Shown in pieces: positions 1-6,532 of a DNA stretch of 18,316 nucleotides (the first letter of the stretch is position 1; every line of letters begins with the position of its first letter). The DNA comes from DATBFX01 sp036558305 (GTDB taxonomy: Bacteria; Chloroflexota; Chloroflexia; Thermomicrobiales; UBA6265): positions 1 through 18,316 of the forward strand of contig DATBFX010000113.1 of the NCBI GenBank assembly GCA_036558305.1, read 5' to 3'. The notes beneath the pieces were generated by a model that was not told the origin of the DNA, ran no database searches, and was given only the letters and a program-made list of their open reading frames with translations. Position numbers and translations under genes: made by a program.

Positions 1-80
1 AGGTCTCCCAGTCGAGCATGGGCGGGGCTCCTGTCGCAAGGCGGGTACCGAAGCACCCCCACCCTACCCGACCGAGACCT
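1..80. ncRNA. Candidate structured RNA segment, possibly the end of an RNA gene cut by the window edge
   Basis: AGGTCTC at 1-7 can pair with GAGACCT at 74-80, and GTCG (11-14) with CGAC (69-72). GGG (20-22) and GGGG (24-27) face C-runs at 57-64. An inner six-pair stem (30-35 with 40-45, including two G-U pairs) is capped by a GCAA tetraloop at 36-39. Together they form a long rod with internal loops. The 3' side (GCACCCCCACC near 53-63) is loosely reminiscent of 6S RNA, but 6S is normally 160-200 nt, so I cannot assign it. The SRP signature loop is absent. The strand is uncertain and the feature may extend left of the window. Confidence 0.3.
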
Positions 81-98
81 TCCCCTTCAATCGCTAAC

Positions 99-179
99 TA
101 GCACCAGGCGTTGAAACCCTGGGCTCACGCCACGAAACCCCTTCGGGGTTAGGACGGGGTGCGTCGGGCAGCGGTGCTA
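99..179. ncRNA. Candidate four-way-junction RNA element of unknown class
   Basis: A perfect 7-bp closing stem, TAGCACC (99-105) with GGTGCTA (173-179), encloses three hairpins: GGCGT/ACGCC (107-111 with 127-131), AACCCC/GGGGTT with a three-base loop (136-141 with 145-150), and GACG/CGTC (153-156 with 162-165). The size and the 7-bp outer stem recall a tRNA, but there is no TTC-containing T-loop, recognisable anticodon arm or CCA. I do not recognise a riboswitch class. It lies about 265 bp before the sulfurtransferase start, so it could be a leader element, a stand-alone RNA, or the tail of an RNA gene starting outside the window. Confidence 0.3.
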
Positions 180-444
180 ACATCACCGTTCGCACGGCTA
201 TTCCTGCTAAGTTGGTCAAGAACTATGCAATTTGACCGGAGGCGGTATACTTCCGGGTGTGCGAGCGACGCTGGCATGACCGGTGGCGGCGCGGGATTTC
301 GGCTTGTCCGATACTTCCGAGGCCGCGGTTGCCGGTGGGGCAGCGGTGGCGCGCAGCAGCCGGTTCGTGACGGGTGCCGATCGAGGAGCACTCGCGGCGT
401 GCGGGTGCCGATCGGCGAGCAGGGAAGAAAGCGAGTGTGAGTCG
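180..444 (+). other. Non-coding leader region before the sulfurtransferase operon
   Basis: No convincing gene is present; open frames here have no family resemblance. A -10-like TATACT at 246-251 is the best promoter hint, but the nearby TTGACC (232-237) is only 8 bp away, so no standard -35/-10 pair is visible. The 9-mer ATACTTCCG occurs at 247-255 and 311-319. A 13-bp direct repeat lies at 371-383 and 402-414. The stretch probably carries the promoter and 5' leader of the gene that follows. Confidence 0.4.
371..414. repeat. 13-bp direct repeat with 31-bp period (possible tandem operator)
   Basis: CGGGTGCCGATCG occurs at 371-383 and again at 402-414. The start-to-start distance of 31 bp is about three helical turns, which would place both copies on the same DNA face. 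The second copy ends 30 bp before the sulfurtransferase ATG. A regulatory role is inference only. Confidence 0.3.
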
Positions 445-1293
445 ATGGCGGACTACGTGCATCCCGAGGTGCTGGTTTCGACCGACTGGGTGGCCGAACA
501 CCTGAACGACCCGAAGGTCCGCATCGTCGAGTCGGACGAGGACATCTTACTCTACGACGTCGGGCACATCCCCGGTGCGGTCAAGCTCGACTGGCACACC
601 GACCTGCAGAATCCGGTGGCGCGCGACTTCGTCGACAAGGCCGGGTTCGAGGACCTGATGAGCAAGGCGGGGATCGGCAACGACACGACGGTCGTCTTCT
701 ACGGCGACAAGAACAACTGGTACGCCTGCTACACGTTCTGGCTTTTCAAGTACTTCGAGCACGCGGATGCCAGGATCATGAACGGCGGACGCGCCAAGTG
801 GGAAGCGGAGAGTCGCCCCTATACCCGCGACGTGCCGAGCTACCAACCGACGTCCTACACGGCAAAGGACCCCGATCCGAAGGTGCGCGCCTTCCGCGAC
901 GACGTCCTGGAGTTCGTCAACACCGGCAAGGGCGGGTTGGTCGACGTGCGTTCGCCCCAGGAGTACACGGGCGAAGTCATCCACATGATCGGCTACCCGC
1001 AAGAGGGCGCGCAGCGGGCCGGTCACGTCAAGGGCGCCAAGAACATCCCGTGGGGGCGGGCGGCCAACGCCGACGGCACGTTCAAATCGGCGGACGAGTT
1101 GAAGTCGCTCTACGAAGGCGAGGGGATCACCTCCAACAGACCGACGATCGCCTACTGCCGGATCGGCGAGCGCTCCAGCCACACCTGGTTCGTCTTGACC
1201 TACCTGCTCGGCTACCCGAACGTCCGCAACTACGACGGCAGTTGGACCGAGTGGGGCAGCATGGTCAACGTGCCGATCGAGAAGAACGTTTAG
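445..1293 (+). CDS. sseA: Two-domain sulfurtransferase (rhodanese family, thiosulfate/3-mercaptopyruvate type)
   Basis: A cytoplasmic enzyme of the SseA/CysA2 type that moves sulfane sulfur from thiosulfate or 3-mercaptopyruvate to an acceptor through a cysteine persulfide. The 282-residue product has the usual length. It has an inactive N-terminal rhodanese domain (about 10-130, with an HIPGAVKLDW-type segment) and a catalytic C-terminal domain with DVRSPQEY and the active-site loop CRIGER (Cys238), followed by SSHTWF as in actinobacterial CysA2-type proteins. The conserved YDGSWTEWG stretch near the C-terminus is present. The ATG at 445 was chosen because the family similarity begins there; the open frame extends upstream without conserved content. 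An A/G-rich stretch (421-435) may act as ribosome site. The Fe-S scaffold gene follows after 83 bp. Substrate preference cannot be read from the sequence. Confidence 0.93.
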   Translation: MADYVHPEVLVSTDWVAEHLNDPKVRIVESDEDILLYDVGHIPGAVKLDWHTDLQNPVARDFVDKAGFEDLMSKAGIGNDTTVVFYGDKNNWYACYTFWLFKYFEHADARIMNGGRAKWEAESRPYTRDVPSYQPTSYTAKDPDPKVRAFRDDVLEFVNTGKGGLVDVRSPQEYTGEVIHMIGYPQEGAQRAGHVKGAKNIPWGRAANADGTFKSADELKSLYEGEGITSNRPTIAYCRIGERSSHTWFVLTYLLGYPNVRNYDGSWTEWGSMVNVPIEKNV

Positions 1294-1296
1294 TGC

Positions 1297-1362
1297 GGTT
1301 CGGGGTTCGAGGTTCGGGGTTCGAAGAGAACGCCCCGAACCTCGAACCCCGAACCTCGAACC
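1297..1362. repeat. Inverted arrays of 7-bp tandem units (heptad hairpin element 1)
   Basis: Four units on the left (GGTTCGG, GGTTCGA, GGTTCGG, GGTTCGA; 1297-1324) are mirrored by four reverse-complement units on the right (1335-1362). Units 1297-1319 can form a perfect 23-bp stem with 1333-1355, or the arms can slip by one unit. It fills almost all of the gap between the sulfurtransferase stop and the scaffold-gene start, so a transcript through both genes would carry this hairpin just before the second ribosome site. Confidence 0.85.
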
Positions 1363-1376
1363 CGGAGCGCAGAGAG

Positions 1377-1817
1377 ATGGATCGGCAGGACTACATCGAA
1401 ATCATCATGGACCACTTCGAGCATCCGCGGAACAAGGGGCGGATGGAGGGTGCCGACATCCAGCTCGGGGGTGGCAATCCGGGGTGCGGCGACCTGATCA
1501 CGATGTACCTCAAGGTGGGCGACGGCGAGCGGATCGAGCAGGCCAGTTTCGAGGGCGAGGGGTGCACGATCAGCCAGGCCGGCGGCTCGATCATCGCGGA
1601 GATGATCGAGGGGATGACGCTCGACCAGGTCAAGGAACTCGGGACGGAGACGATGGTCGAGGAGATGGGACCGGACGTGGTCAAGAGCCGCGTCAGATGC
1701 GCCACACTCGCCCTCGGCACGGCCCAGGCGGCGATCGACGAGTACCGACGCAACCAGATGCGGGCCGAGATCGCGCGTCAGGTCGACGCCCCGGCGTTGG
1801 CCGGCCGGGCGAGCTAA
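1377..1817 (+). CDS. sufU: NifU/IscU/SufU-type iron-sulfur cluster assembly scaffold
   Basis: A 146-residue protein of the IscU/SufU family, which assembles Fe-S clusters or relays sulfur from a cysteine desulfurase. The ligand set is visible: Cys37 and Asp39 in PGCGD, Cys63 in GCTIS, and Cys108 in RVRCATL. The spacing between the second and third cysteines (45 residues) resembles IscU, without the roughly 20-residue insertion of Bacillus SufU. The residue before Cys108 is Arg, as basic residues are in SufU, not the His of IscU, and the LPPVK chaperone motif is missing. AGAGAG just before the ATG is a modest ribosome site. The oxidoreductase gene begins 9 bp after the stop. No SufS/IscS desulfurase is visible nearby; a sulfurtransferase occupies the upstream position. 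Confidence 0.9.
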   Translation: MDRQDYIEIIMDHFEHPRNKGRMEGADIQLGGGNPGCGDLITMYLKVGDGERIEQASFEGEGCTISQAGGSIIAEMIEGMTLDQVKELGTETMVEEMGPDVVKSRVRCATLALGTAQAAIDEYRRNQMRAEIARQVDAPALAGRAS

Positions 1818-1826
1818 CGCCGTCCG

Positions 1827-2912
1827 GTGGCCGCTCCCCCGCCGATCGACGATCGGCCGCGACTGCCGGCAAAGTCCGACTACGGGATCGCGATCGTCGG
1901 GTGCGGTGGAATCGTCAACTACGCGCACTTGCCGGCCTACGCGGCGCACGGGTTGCGCGTTCTCGGCTGTTACGACGTCAACGCGGAGGCGGCGAAGGAG
2001 ACGGCTGAGCGGCATGGGCTCGGGCGTGTCTACGCGTCGCTCGGCGAACTGCTCGCGGACGAGGCGGTCGAGATCGTCGACGTGGCGGTCCAGCCGTGGC
2101 ATCAGCGGGCGATTGCGGAAGCGGCGCTGGCGGCGGGAAAGCACCTGCTGCTGCAAAAACCGCTGGCGGTCGAGGTGGCGGACGGTGTCGCGATCATCGA
2201 GGCGGGACGGCGGGCGGGGCGGAAGGTCGCGGTCAACCAGCAGATGCGGTGGACCGGGGGGATCGCGGCCGCCCGGCAATTGATCGCGGCTGGGTACGTG
2301 GGACAGCCGACCGACGTCCAGATCCAGGTTTCGGTGACGACGCCGTGGTCGATGTGGCCGTGGTTGCAGCGGTCGCCGCGGTTGGACGTGCTTTACCACA
2401 GCATCCACTACCTGGACACGGTCCGCTCGCTCGTCGGCGATCCGGAGTGGGTGACGGCGCGGCACGCCAGGTACCCCGGTCAGACCGAAGTGGCGGAAAC
2501 GAAGACGCTGACGGTCCTCGACTACCCGTCCGGGCTGCAGGCGCTGATTGCGGTCAACCACCACAACGAGACGGGTGGGTCCCACGCGATCTTCCGTGTG
2601 ATCGGCACCGGCGGGATCGTCGAAGGCACGATCGGGCTGCTCGCCGAGTATCCGGCGGGCGGACTGGACACGGTCCGCTGCCGGCAGGCGGACGATCCGG
2701 CGGACGTCTGGCACGACATCCCGTTGACGACCCTGTGGATGCCAGATGCGTTTATCGGAACGATGGGGTCGCTGATGGAGGCGATCCAAAGCGATGGGGT
2801 GCCGGTGACGGACGCGGCGGATAATTTGACGACGCTGCGGCTGGTGCACGCGTGCTACCGGTCGGCGGCGGAGAACCGCTCCGTGCGGTTGGAAGAGGTC
2901 ATTGCGTCGTAG
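1827..2912 (+). CDS. Gfo/Idh/MocA-family NAD(P)-dependent oxidoreductase
   Basis: A 361-residue member of the sugar/cyclitol dehydrogenase superfamily. The N-terminal Rossmann domain has the nucleotide loop GCGG at 25-28 after a beta strand (IAIV). The catalytic-lysine motif reads QKP (Lys111) rather than the usual EKP. The C-terminal domain has a YHSIHYLD helix (190-197) supplying histidines typical of the substrate site. The GTG at 1827 is the only plausible start, since no other start codon lies between it and the Rossmann fold; there is no strong ribosome site, and 9 bp after the upstream stop suggests translational coupling. The substrate is probably a sugar, inositol or sugar acid, but the sequence does not say which. 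It has no obvious functional link to the Fe-S gene before it. Confidence 0.88.
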   Translation: MAAPPPIDDRPRLPAKSDYGIAIVGCGGIVNYAHLPAYAAHGLRVLGCYDVNAEAAKETAERHGLGRVYASLGELLADEAVEIVDVAVQPWHQRAIAEAALAAGKHLLLQKPLAVEVADGVAIIEAGRRAGRKVAVNQQMRWTGGIAAARQLIAAGYVGQPTDVQIQVSVTTPWSMWPWLQRSPRLDVLYHSIHYLDTVRSLVGDPEWVTARHARYPGQTEVAETKTLTVLDYPSGLQALIAVNHHNETGGSHAIFRVIGTGGIVEGTIGLLAEYPAGGLDTVRCRQADDPADVWHDIPLTTLWMPDAFIGTMGSLMEAIQSDGVPVTDAADNLTTLRLVHACYRSAAENRSVRLEEVIAS

Positions 2913-2955
2913 AGCGTTCGCGTCTATCTGGCTGAGGCGCGACGTCCATCCCCCC

Positions 2956-3066
2956 CGTCATTCCGAGCCTGTCGAGGAATCTCCCGGAGCGCAGCGGAGG
3001 CGTCGTTCGTTCTTTGGTGTGGTGCCTCTGGCGGAGCGAGATTCCTCGACCTCGCTCGGAATGACG
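2956..3066. repeat. Dispersed palindromic repeat (CGTCATTCCGAG ... CTCGGAATGACG)
   Basis: An inverted-repeat element of 111 bp. CGTCATTCCGAG (2956-2967) and TCGAGGAATCTC (2972-2983) are mirrored by GAGATTCCTCGA (3038-3049) and CTCGGAATGACG (3055-3066), with a short mismatched bulge in each arm. Closely similar ATTCCGAG/GAGGAATCTC repeats are, from general knowledge, scattered between genes in many unrelated bacteria and behave like REP or MITE elements without a transposase. It sits between the oxidoreductase and DUF2851 genes, and could terminate or stabilise transcripts. Confidence 0.8.
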
Positions 3067-3153
3067 ATATGCCCCGCGGAGGCGCTCGCAGAAAGTATGA
3101 AAAGCGGCGACAATCGCCCGATCAACGGTCTTTGCCGGTATGGGGTGCGGGCG

Positions 3154-4482
3154 ATGATCGCCGAGGCGGGTCCCGAACGAATTTCGGAGCTGTCCCTCAG
3201 CAGTGCCTGGAACGACCAGCGTTTTGGTGAACCGTTGCGGACGACCGATGGACGTTCGCTGACGATCGTCCACAGGGGGGCCTGGACCCACGGCTTCGGG
3301 CCGGATTTCCGCGATGCGATGATCTTGCTCGACGGCCGCGACCTGCTGACCGGCAGCATCGAGATCCATCTGTCGACCGGGGCCTGGCGGGATCACGGGC
3401 ATCATCTCGATCCCCGGTACGACGACGTGGTCCTGCACGCCGTGTTGCGACACGACGGGAGTGAGACGCGGCGATCGGACGGCGCACTGGTGCCGGTGGT
3501 CGAACTCGGTATCGACGTCGATGCGTTGCGGGCGGTTCCGGTGACGGCGACCGATTGGGCCAGGATGGGGGGCGAGGTTTGCGCGGAGGAGTTGGCGCGG
3601 GATCATCCGGCGGAGATCAGGGCGATCCTGTGGCGGTTGGGGGATGTCCGGTTGGCGGCCAAGTCGGCGCGGATCGAGGCGCGATTGACGGAACTGCCGC
3701 CGGGCGAAGTGCTCTATCAGGAACTCCTGGACGGGCTCGGGTTTTCGGCGAATCGGGAGCCAATGCGGGCGGTCGCGTCTCGCCTGCCTTTGGCGGATCT
3801 GGAAACCGCGCTCGGGACGGTCTCGCCGGGGCAGCGGCTGCATCTGGCGCGGGGGTTGCTGTTCGGCGTTGCCGGGTTCCTGCCGTTGTCGCCGGCGGAG
3901 GCGTTGTTCGCGCGGATCGGACCGGCCGAGTCGGTCGAAGCCGAGCGGTTCTGGTTCGAAACGGGAATCGCATGGCACGACGAGTGTTTGCCGGCGACGG
4001 CGTGGACCCGCGCCCGCGTGCGACCGGCAAACCATCCGGCGCTCAGACTTTCGGCCGCTGCGGCGCTGGTTGCGAGCGCGCGGGGCGGACTGGTGTCGGC
4101 CTTGCTCGCACCGCTGCGACAAGGGAGCGATCCCGTGGTGGCGCTGCGCGAGTTGGCGACCTGGGACGGTGAAGCGGGGATCGGCGAGGACCGTGCTATC
4201 GGCCTGGTGGTGAATGCTCTCATCCCGTTCGCGCTTGCGCTGGCCGAGCACACCGGAGATAGTGGATTGGCGGATCGCGCTGCGGCGGCCTGGGAACGGC
4301 TGCCTCCTGCCGAGTCGAACGAAGTCACGCGACGGGCGCTGCGCCAGGTGGCGGGCTCCTCACGCCTGGCGAACCTGGGGGCCCGCGGACAGCAAGGACT
4401 GCTCCATCTCGACGGCGCCCTCTGCGCGCCGCGTCGATGCTACGAGTGCCCGATCGCGGCACGGGTGCTGAGGACGGAGTAG
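3154..4482 (+). CDS. DUF2851 family protein
   Basis: A 442-residue protein recognised by the DUF2851 signature: an N-terminal block with LRTTDGRSLTIVHRG, then GPDFRDA, GSIEIHL and HGHHLDPRYDDVVLHAV (about residues 25-95), and a C-terminal GLLHLDGALC...CYECPI block. The family has no established biochemical role; the conserved acidic and His residues, the E-x-H triad and a C-terminal cysteine pair could indicate a nuclease-like or metal site, which is speculation. I chose the ATG at 3154 because GGGGTG sits 6 bp upstream and homologues start close to this point. An alternative ATG at 3097 would add 19 residues, and the open frame further upstream only reads through the palindromic repeat. It ends convergent to the SDR gene. 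Confidence 0.85.
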   Translation: MIAEAGPERISELSLSSAWNDQRFGEPLRTTDGRSLTIVHRGAWTHGFGPDFRDAMILLDGRDLLTGSIEIHLSTGAWRDHGHHLDPRYDDVVLHAVLRHDGSETRRSDGALVPVVELGIDVDALRAVPVTATDWARMGGEVCAEELARDHPAEIRAILWRLGDVRLAAKSARIEARLTELPPGEVLYQELLDGLGFSANREPMRAVASRLPLADLETALGTVSPGQRLHLARGLLFGVAGFLPLSPAEALFARIGPAESVEAERFWFETGIAWHDECLPATAWTRARVRPANHPALRLSAAAALVASARGGLVSALLAPLRQGSDPVVALRELATWDGEAGIGEDRAIGLVVNALIPFALALAEHTGDSGLADRAAAAWERLPPAESNEVTRRALRQVAGSSRLANLGARGQQGLLHLDGALCAPRRCYECPIAARVLRTE

Positions 4483-4615
4483 CGAGCTTCGAGCTTCGAG
4501 CTTCGAGCTTCGAGCGCGTACGCCGGGGCCGCGCCACCGGATCTGTTGGAACTGCCGGCGTCGCTTCGGGGCGGAAGCGCGGCACGACAAGCTCGAAGCT
4601 CGAAGCTCGAAGCTC
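4483..4615. repeat. Inverted arrays of 7-bp tandem units (heptad hairpin element 2)
   Basis: The left arm has four GCTTCGA units (4486-4513) plus flank; the right arm (4589-4615) has the reverse-complement TCGAAGC units. 4484-4510 and 4589-4615 match perfectly over 27 bp, around a GC-rich spacer that itself holds a hairpin (CGCTTC/GAAGCG, 4562-4579). The element begins directly after the DUF2851 stop codon and its right arm covers the stop codon of the convergent SDR gene, so a role as a bidirectional terminator is plausible. Confidence 0.85.
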
Positions 4616-5381
4616 AGAAATAGTTCACCGTAATTCCGCCATCTACCACGAACGTCGTGCCGGTCATCCAGGAGGACTCGTCGGAGGCGAGGAATACTCC
4701 CGCCCAGACGACGTCTTCGGCGCGGCCGAAGCGGCCGAGGGGGATGCGGTTGAGGCGCTTGTTCTTTTCCTCCTGGTTCGGGAAGATGGTCTCGAGGAGG
4801 GGGGTGAGGACGGGTCCGGGGCAAATGGCGTTGGCGCGGATGCCCTGCCGGCCGTATTGGACGGCGAGCGATTTGGTCAGTGAGAGAACGCCGCCTTTGC
4901 TGGCGGTGTAGGCGTCCTGGGGAACGGTGCAGCCGAGGAGGGCGACGAAGGAGGCGATGTTGATGATCGATCCGCCGCCGGCCGCCTGGAGGGCGGGGAC
5001 GCCGTGTTTGCAACAGAGGTAGATGCCTTTGAGGTTGACGTCGAGGACGCGCTCCCAGGTCTCCTCGCTGGTGGCGACGACGGAGGTGTCCTCGTCGGGC
5101 ATGATGCCGGCGTTGTTGTAGAGGACGTTGACCTTGCCGAAGTGTTCGACACCCTGGTCGATCCAGCGCTTGACGTCGGCGCTCTCGAGGGTGTTGCCGA
5201 CGATGGGGAGGATGGCGTCACGGTGGGCGGTGCCGGCCTCGGCGACGGTCTCCTCCAACGCCTCGGCTTTGATGTCGGTGGCGACGACCCTGGCGCCTTG
5301 CTCGGCGAAGATCCTGGTGGCGACGCGGCCCATGCCGCTGGCCGCACCGGTGACGAGGATGACTTTGTTGGCGAGTCGCAC
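4614..5381 (-). CDS. SDR-family NAD(P)-dependent oxidoreductase
   Basis: A classical short-chain dehydrogenase of 255 residues, cytoplasmic. The nucleotide motif TGAASGMG is at 11-18, Asp36 after beta-2 suggests NAD(H) preference, NNAG is at 89-92, and the catalytic tetrad Asn116, Ser144, Tyr158, Lys162 is complete (YTASK). The C-terminal PGPVLTP and TGTTFVVDGG segments are standard. The GTG start at 5381 is supported by AAGGAG 7 bp upstream. The stop codon lies inside heptad element 2. It is divergent from an amidohydrolase of the lactonase-like group. In non-phosphorylative aldose catabolism an SDR oxidises the sugar to a lactone that such a hydrolase opens, so a sugar 1-dehydrogenase is a reasonable inference. 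Other SDR substrates are possible. Confidence 0.9.
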   Translation of the reverse strand: MRLANKVILVTGAASGMGRVATRIFAEQGARVVATDIKAEALEETVAEAGTAHRDAILPIVGNTLESADVKRWIDQGVEHFGKVNVLYNNAGIMPDEDTSVVATSEETWERVLDVNLKGIYLCCKHGVPALQAAGGGSIINIASFVALLGCTVPQDAYTASKGGVLSLTKSLAVQYGRQGIRANAICPGPVLTPLLETIFPNQEEKNKRLNRIPLGRFGRAEDVVWAGVFLASDESSWMTGTTFVVDGGITVNYF

Positions 5382-5400
5382 GTGTGGGCTCCTTGGTGAA

Positions 5401-5546
5401 GCCGGTAGCCGGTAGCCGGTAGCCGGTAGGATGTGCCTGCTTGAAACGCCCTACTGTATCGCAACCAGGGCGATCGTGGGGCGCGGTCTCGATCGTCGCA
5501 TTTGCTATGATCCGGCCGGTTCCGTCTCTCCTACCGGCTACCGGCT
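5401..5546. repeat. Inverted arrays of 7-bp tandem units (heptad hairpin element 3)
   Basis: Four GCCGGTA units (5401-5428) are mirrored by TACCGGC units at 5532-5545. 5414-5430 and 5530-5546 are perfectly complementary over 17 bp around a 99-bp centre that contains the promoter region. Each arm lies directly before the AAGGAG ribosome site of one divergent gene, so the two mRNAs begin their coding leaders with nearly the same sequence (CTACCGGCTACCGGCT, then KCAC and AAGGAG). Confidence 0.85.
5503..5511 (+). promoter_or_regulatory. Candidate extended -10 promoter for the amidohydrolase gene
   Basis: TGCTATGAT is a good extended -10 element (TGnTATAAT-like) about 50 bp before the ATG. No -35 hexamer is evident 17 bp upstream, which is tolerable for an extended -10. 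It lies in the spacer of heptad element 3, so the right arm would be in the 5' leader. Confidence 0.4.
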
Positions 5547-5562
5547 GCACAAGGAGCACGAC

Positions 5563-6417
5563 ATGCCCGATTTCCCGATCGTCGATTCGCACGTGCACCT
5601 CTGGGATCCCGAACGGCAGCGGGTGCCGTGGATGGACAACGCGCCGGTCCTGCGGCGGAAGGCGGGGATGGCGGAATACGACGCGGATACCGCCGGGGTC
5701 GAAGTCGAAGGGCTGGTCTATCTGGAGATCGACATCGCGCCGGTCTACGCGTTGCCGGAAGCACGAGAGCTCGCGCGGTTGGCGGAGCGGGAACCGAGGA
5801 TTCTTGGGATCGTCGCGTTTGCGCCGCTGGAGTTCGGGGAGCAGGCGCGGTGGTATCTCGAAGAGTTGGTGGCGATCGGGCCGCGGATCAAAGGGGTTCG
5901 GCGGTTGACGCAGGATGTGCCGGACCCCGATTTCTGCCTGCAACCGGGGTTCGTTCGGGGGGCCCAGATGCTCGCGGAATACGGGTTGTCCTGCGACATG
6001 TGTTGCTACTACGTCCAACTTGGGCAGACGGTGGAGTTGGTAAGACGCTGCTCCGAGACGAGTTTCATCCTCGACCACATCGGCAAACCGAACATCCGTG
6101 GCGGCGTACGGGAACCGTGGATGGGCCAGATGCGGGAACTGGCGTCGTTGCCGAACGTGGTCTGCAAGATCAGCGGCGCGACGACGGAGGCGCACCACGA
6201 CCGGTGGACGATCGAGGACATCAAACCGTACGTCCTGCACGCGCTCGACGTCTTCGGCGAGGACCGGGTCGTGTTCGGCAGCGACTGGCCCGTATCCACG
6301 CAGGCGACGACGTACCGGCGGTGGGTCGATACGATCGACGAGTTGACCATCGACTGGTCGGACGCGGCCAGGCGGAAACTCTGGAACGAGAACGCGCGGC
6401 GGTTCTATCGGTTGTAA
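5563..6417 (+). CDS. Amidohydrolase-family TIM-barrel hydrolase (COG3618 / lactonase-like)
   Basis: A 284-residue protein of the amidohydrolase_2 group, which includes L-rhamnono- and L-fucono-lactonases and 2-pyrone-4,6-dicarboxylate lactonase. Visible landmarks are the strand-1 motif VDSHVHLWD (His10, His12), a mid-barrel KGVRR segment, ILDHIGKP with the conserved His, and the C-terminal FGSDWPV with the catalytic Asp. The ATG at 5563 follows AAGGAG with a 6-bp gap. The lack of a signal peptide points to the cytoplasm. The divergent SDR dehydrogenase suggests a dehydrogenase/lactonase pair for sugar oxidation; the exact lactone is not known. Metal dependence varies in this family and cannot be settled here. 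Confidence 0.88.
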   Translation: MPDFPIVDSHVHLWDPERQRVPWMDNAPVLRRKAGMAEYDADTAGVEVEGLVYLEIDIAPVYALPEARELARLAEREPRILGIVAFAPLEFGEQARWYLEELVAIGPRIKGVRRLTQDVPDPDFCLQPGFVRGAQMLAEYGLSCDMCCYYVQLGQTVELVRRCSETSFILDHIGKPNIRGGVREPWMGQMRELASLPNVVCKISGATTEAHHDRWTIEDIKPYVLHALDVFGEDRVVFGSDWPVSTQATTYRRWVDTIDELTIDWSDAARRKLWNENARRFYRL

Positions 6418-6496
6418 CGCAGACGGCCGCTCAAGAAACAACACGGCCCGAGCGGTTGGGAAGAAGGCGGGGGCGTCTTGCTCCTGCGCACGCGGC

Positions 6497-6502
6497 TATA
6501 CT
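6497..6502 (+). promoter_or_regulatory. Candidate -10 element before the DUF433/DUF5615 operon
   Basis: TATACT stands 30 bp before the antitoxin ATG, as expected for a short 5' leader. No clear -35 hexamer lies at 16-18 bp upstream, so this is a weak assignment. Confidence 0.3.
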
Positions 6503-6532
6503 CCCCTGACCAATAGGTTTGGGGGTGCGACG

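Noticed and set aside
1..80. Bacterial SRP (4.5S) RNA
   Set aside because: The GGAA loop and the conserved flanking loop bases are absent.
99..179. tRNA gene
   Set aside because: The outer stem has 7 bp, but there is no T-loop TTC, anticodon arm of proper form or CCA end.
232..251. TTGACC and TATACT as a sigma-70 promoter
   Set aside because: The 8-bp spacing is far below the usual 16-18 bp.
1290..2849. Long minus-strand open frame (519 codons) opposite the scaffold and oxidoreductase genes
   Set aside because: Arg/Pro-rich shadow typical of high GC; the plus-strand products have clear family motifs.
2902..3153. N-terminal extension of the DUF2851 frame
   Set aside because: It translates the palindromic repeat and lacks conserved residues.
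4483..4615. Heptad arrays as a CRISPR
   Set aside because: Units are 7 bp with no spacers between them and there are no cas genes.
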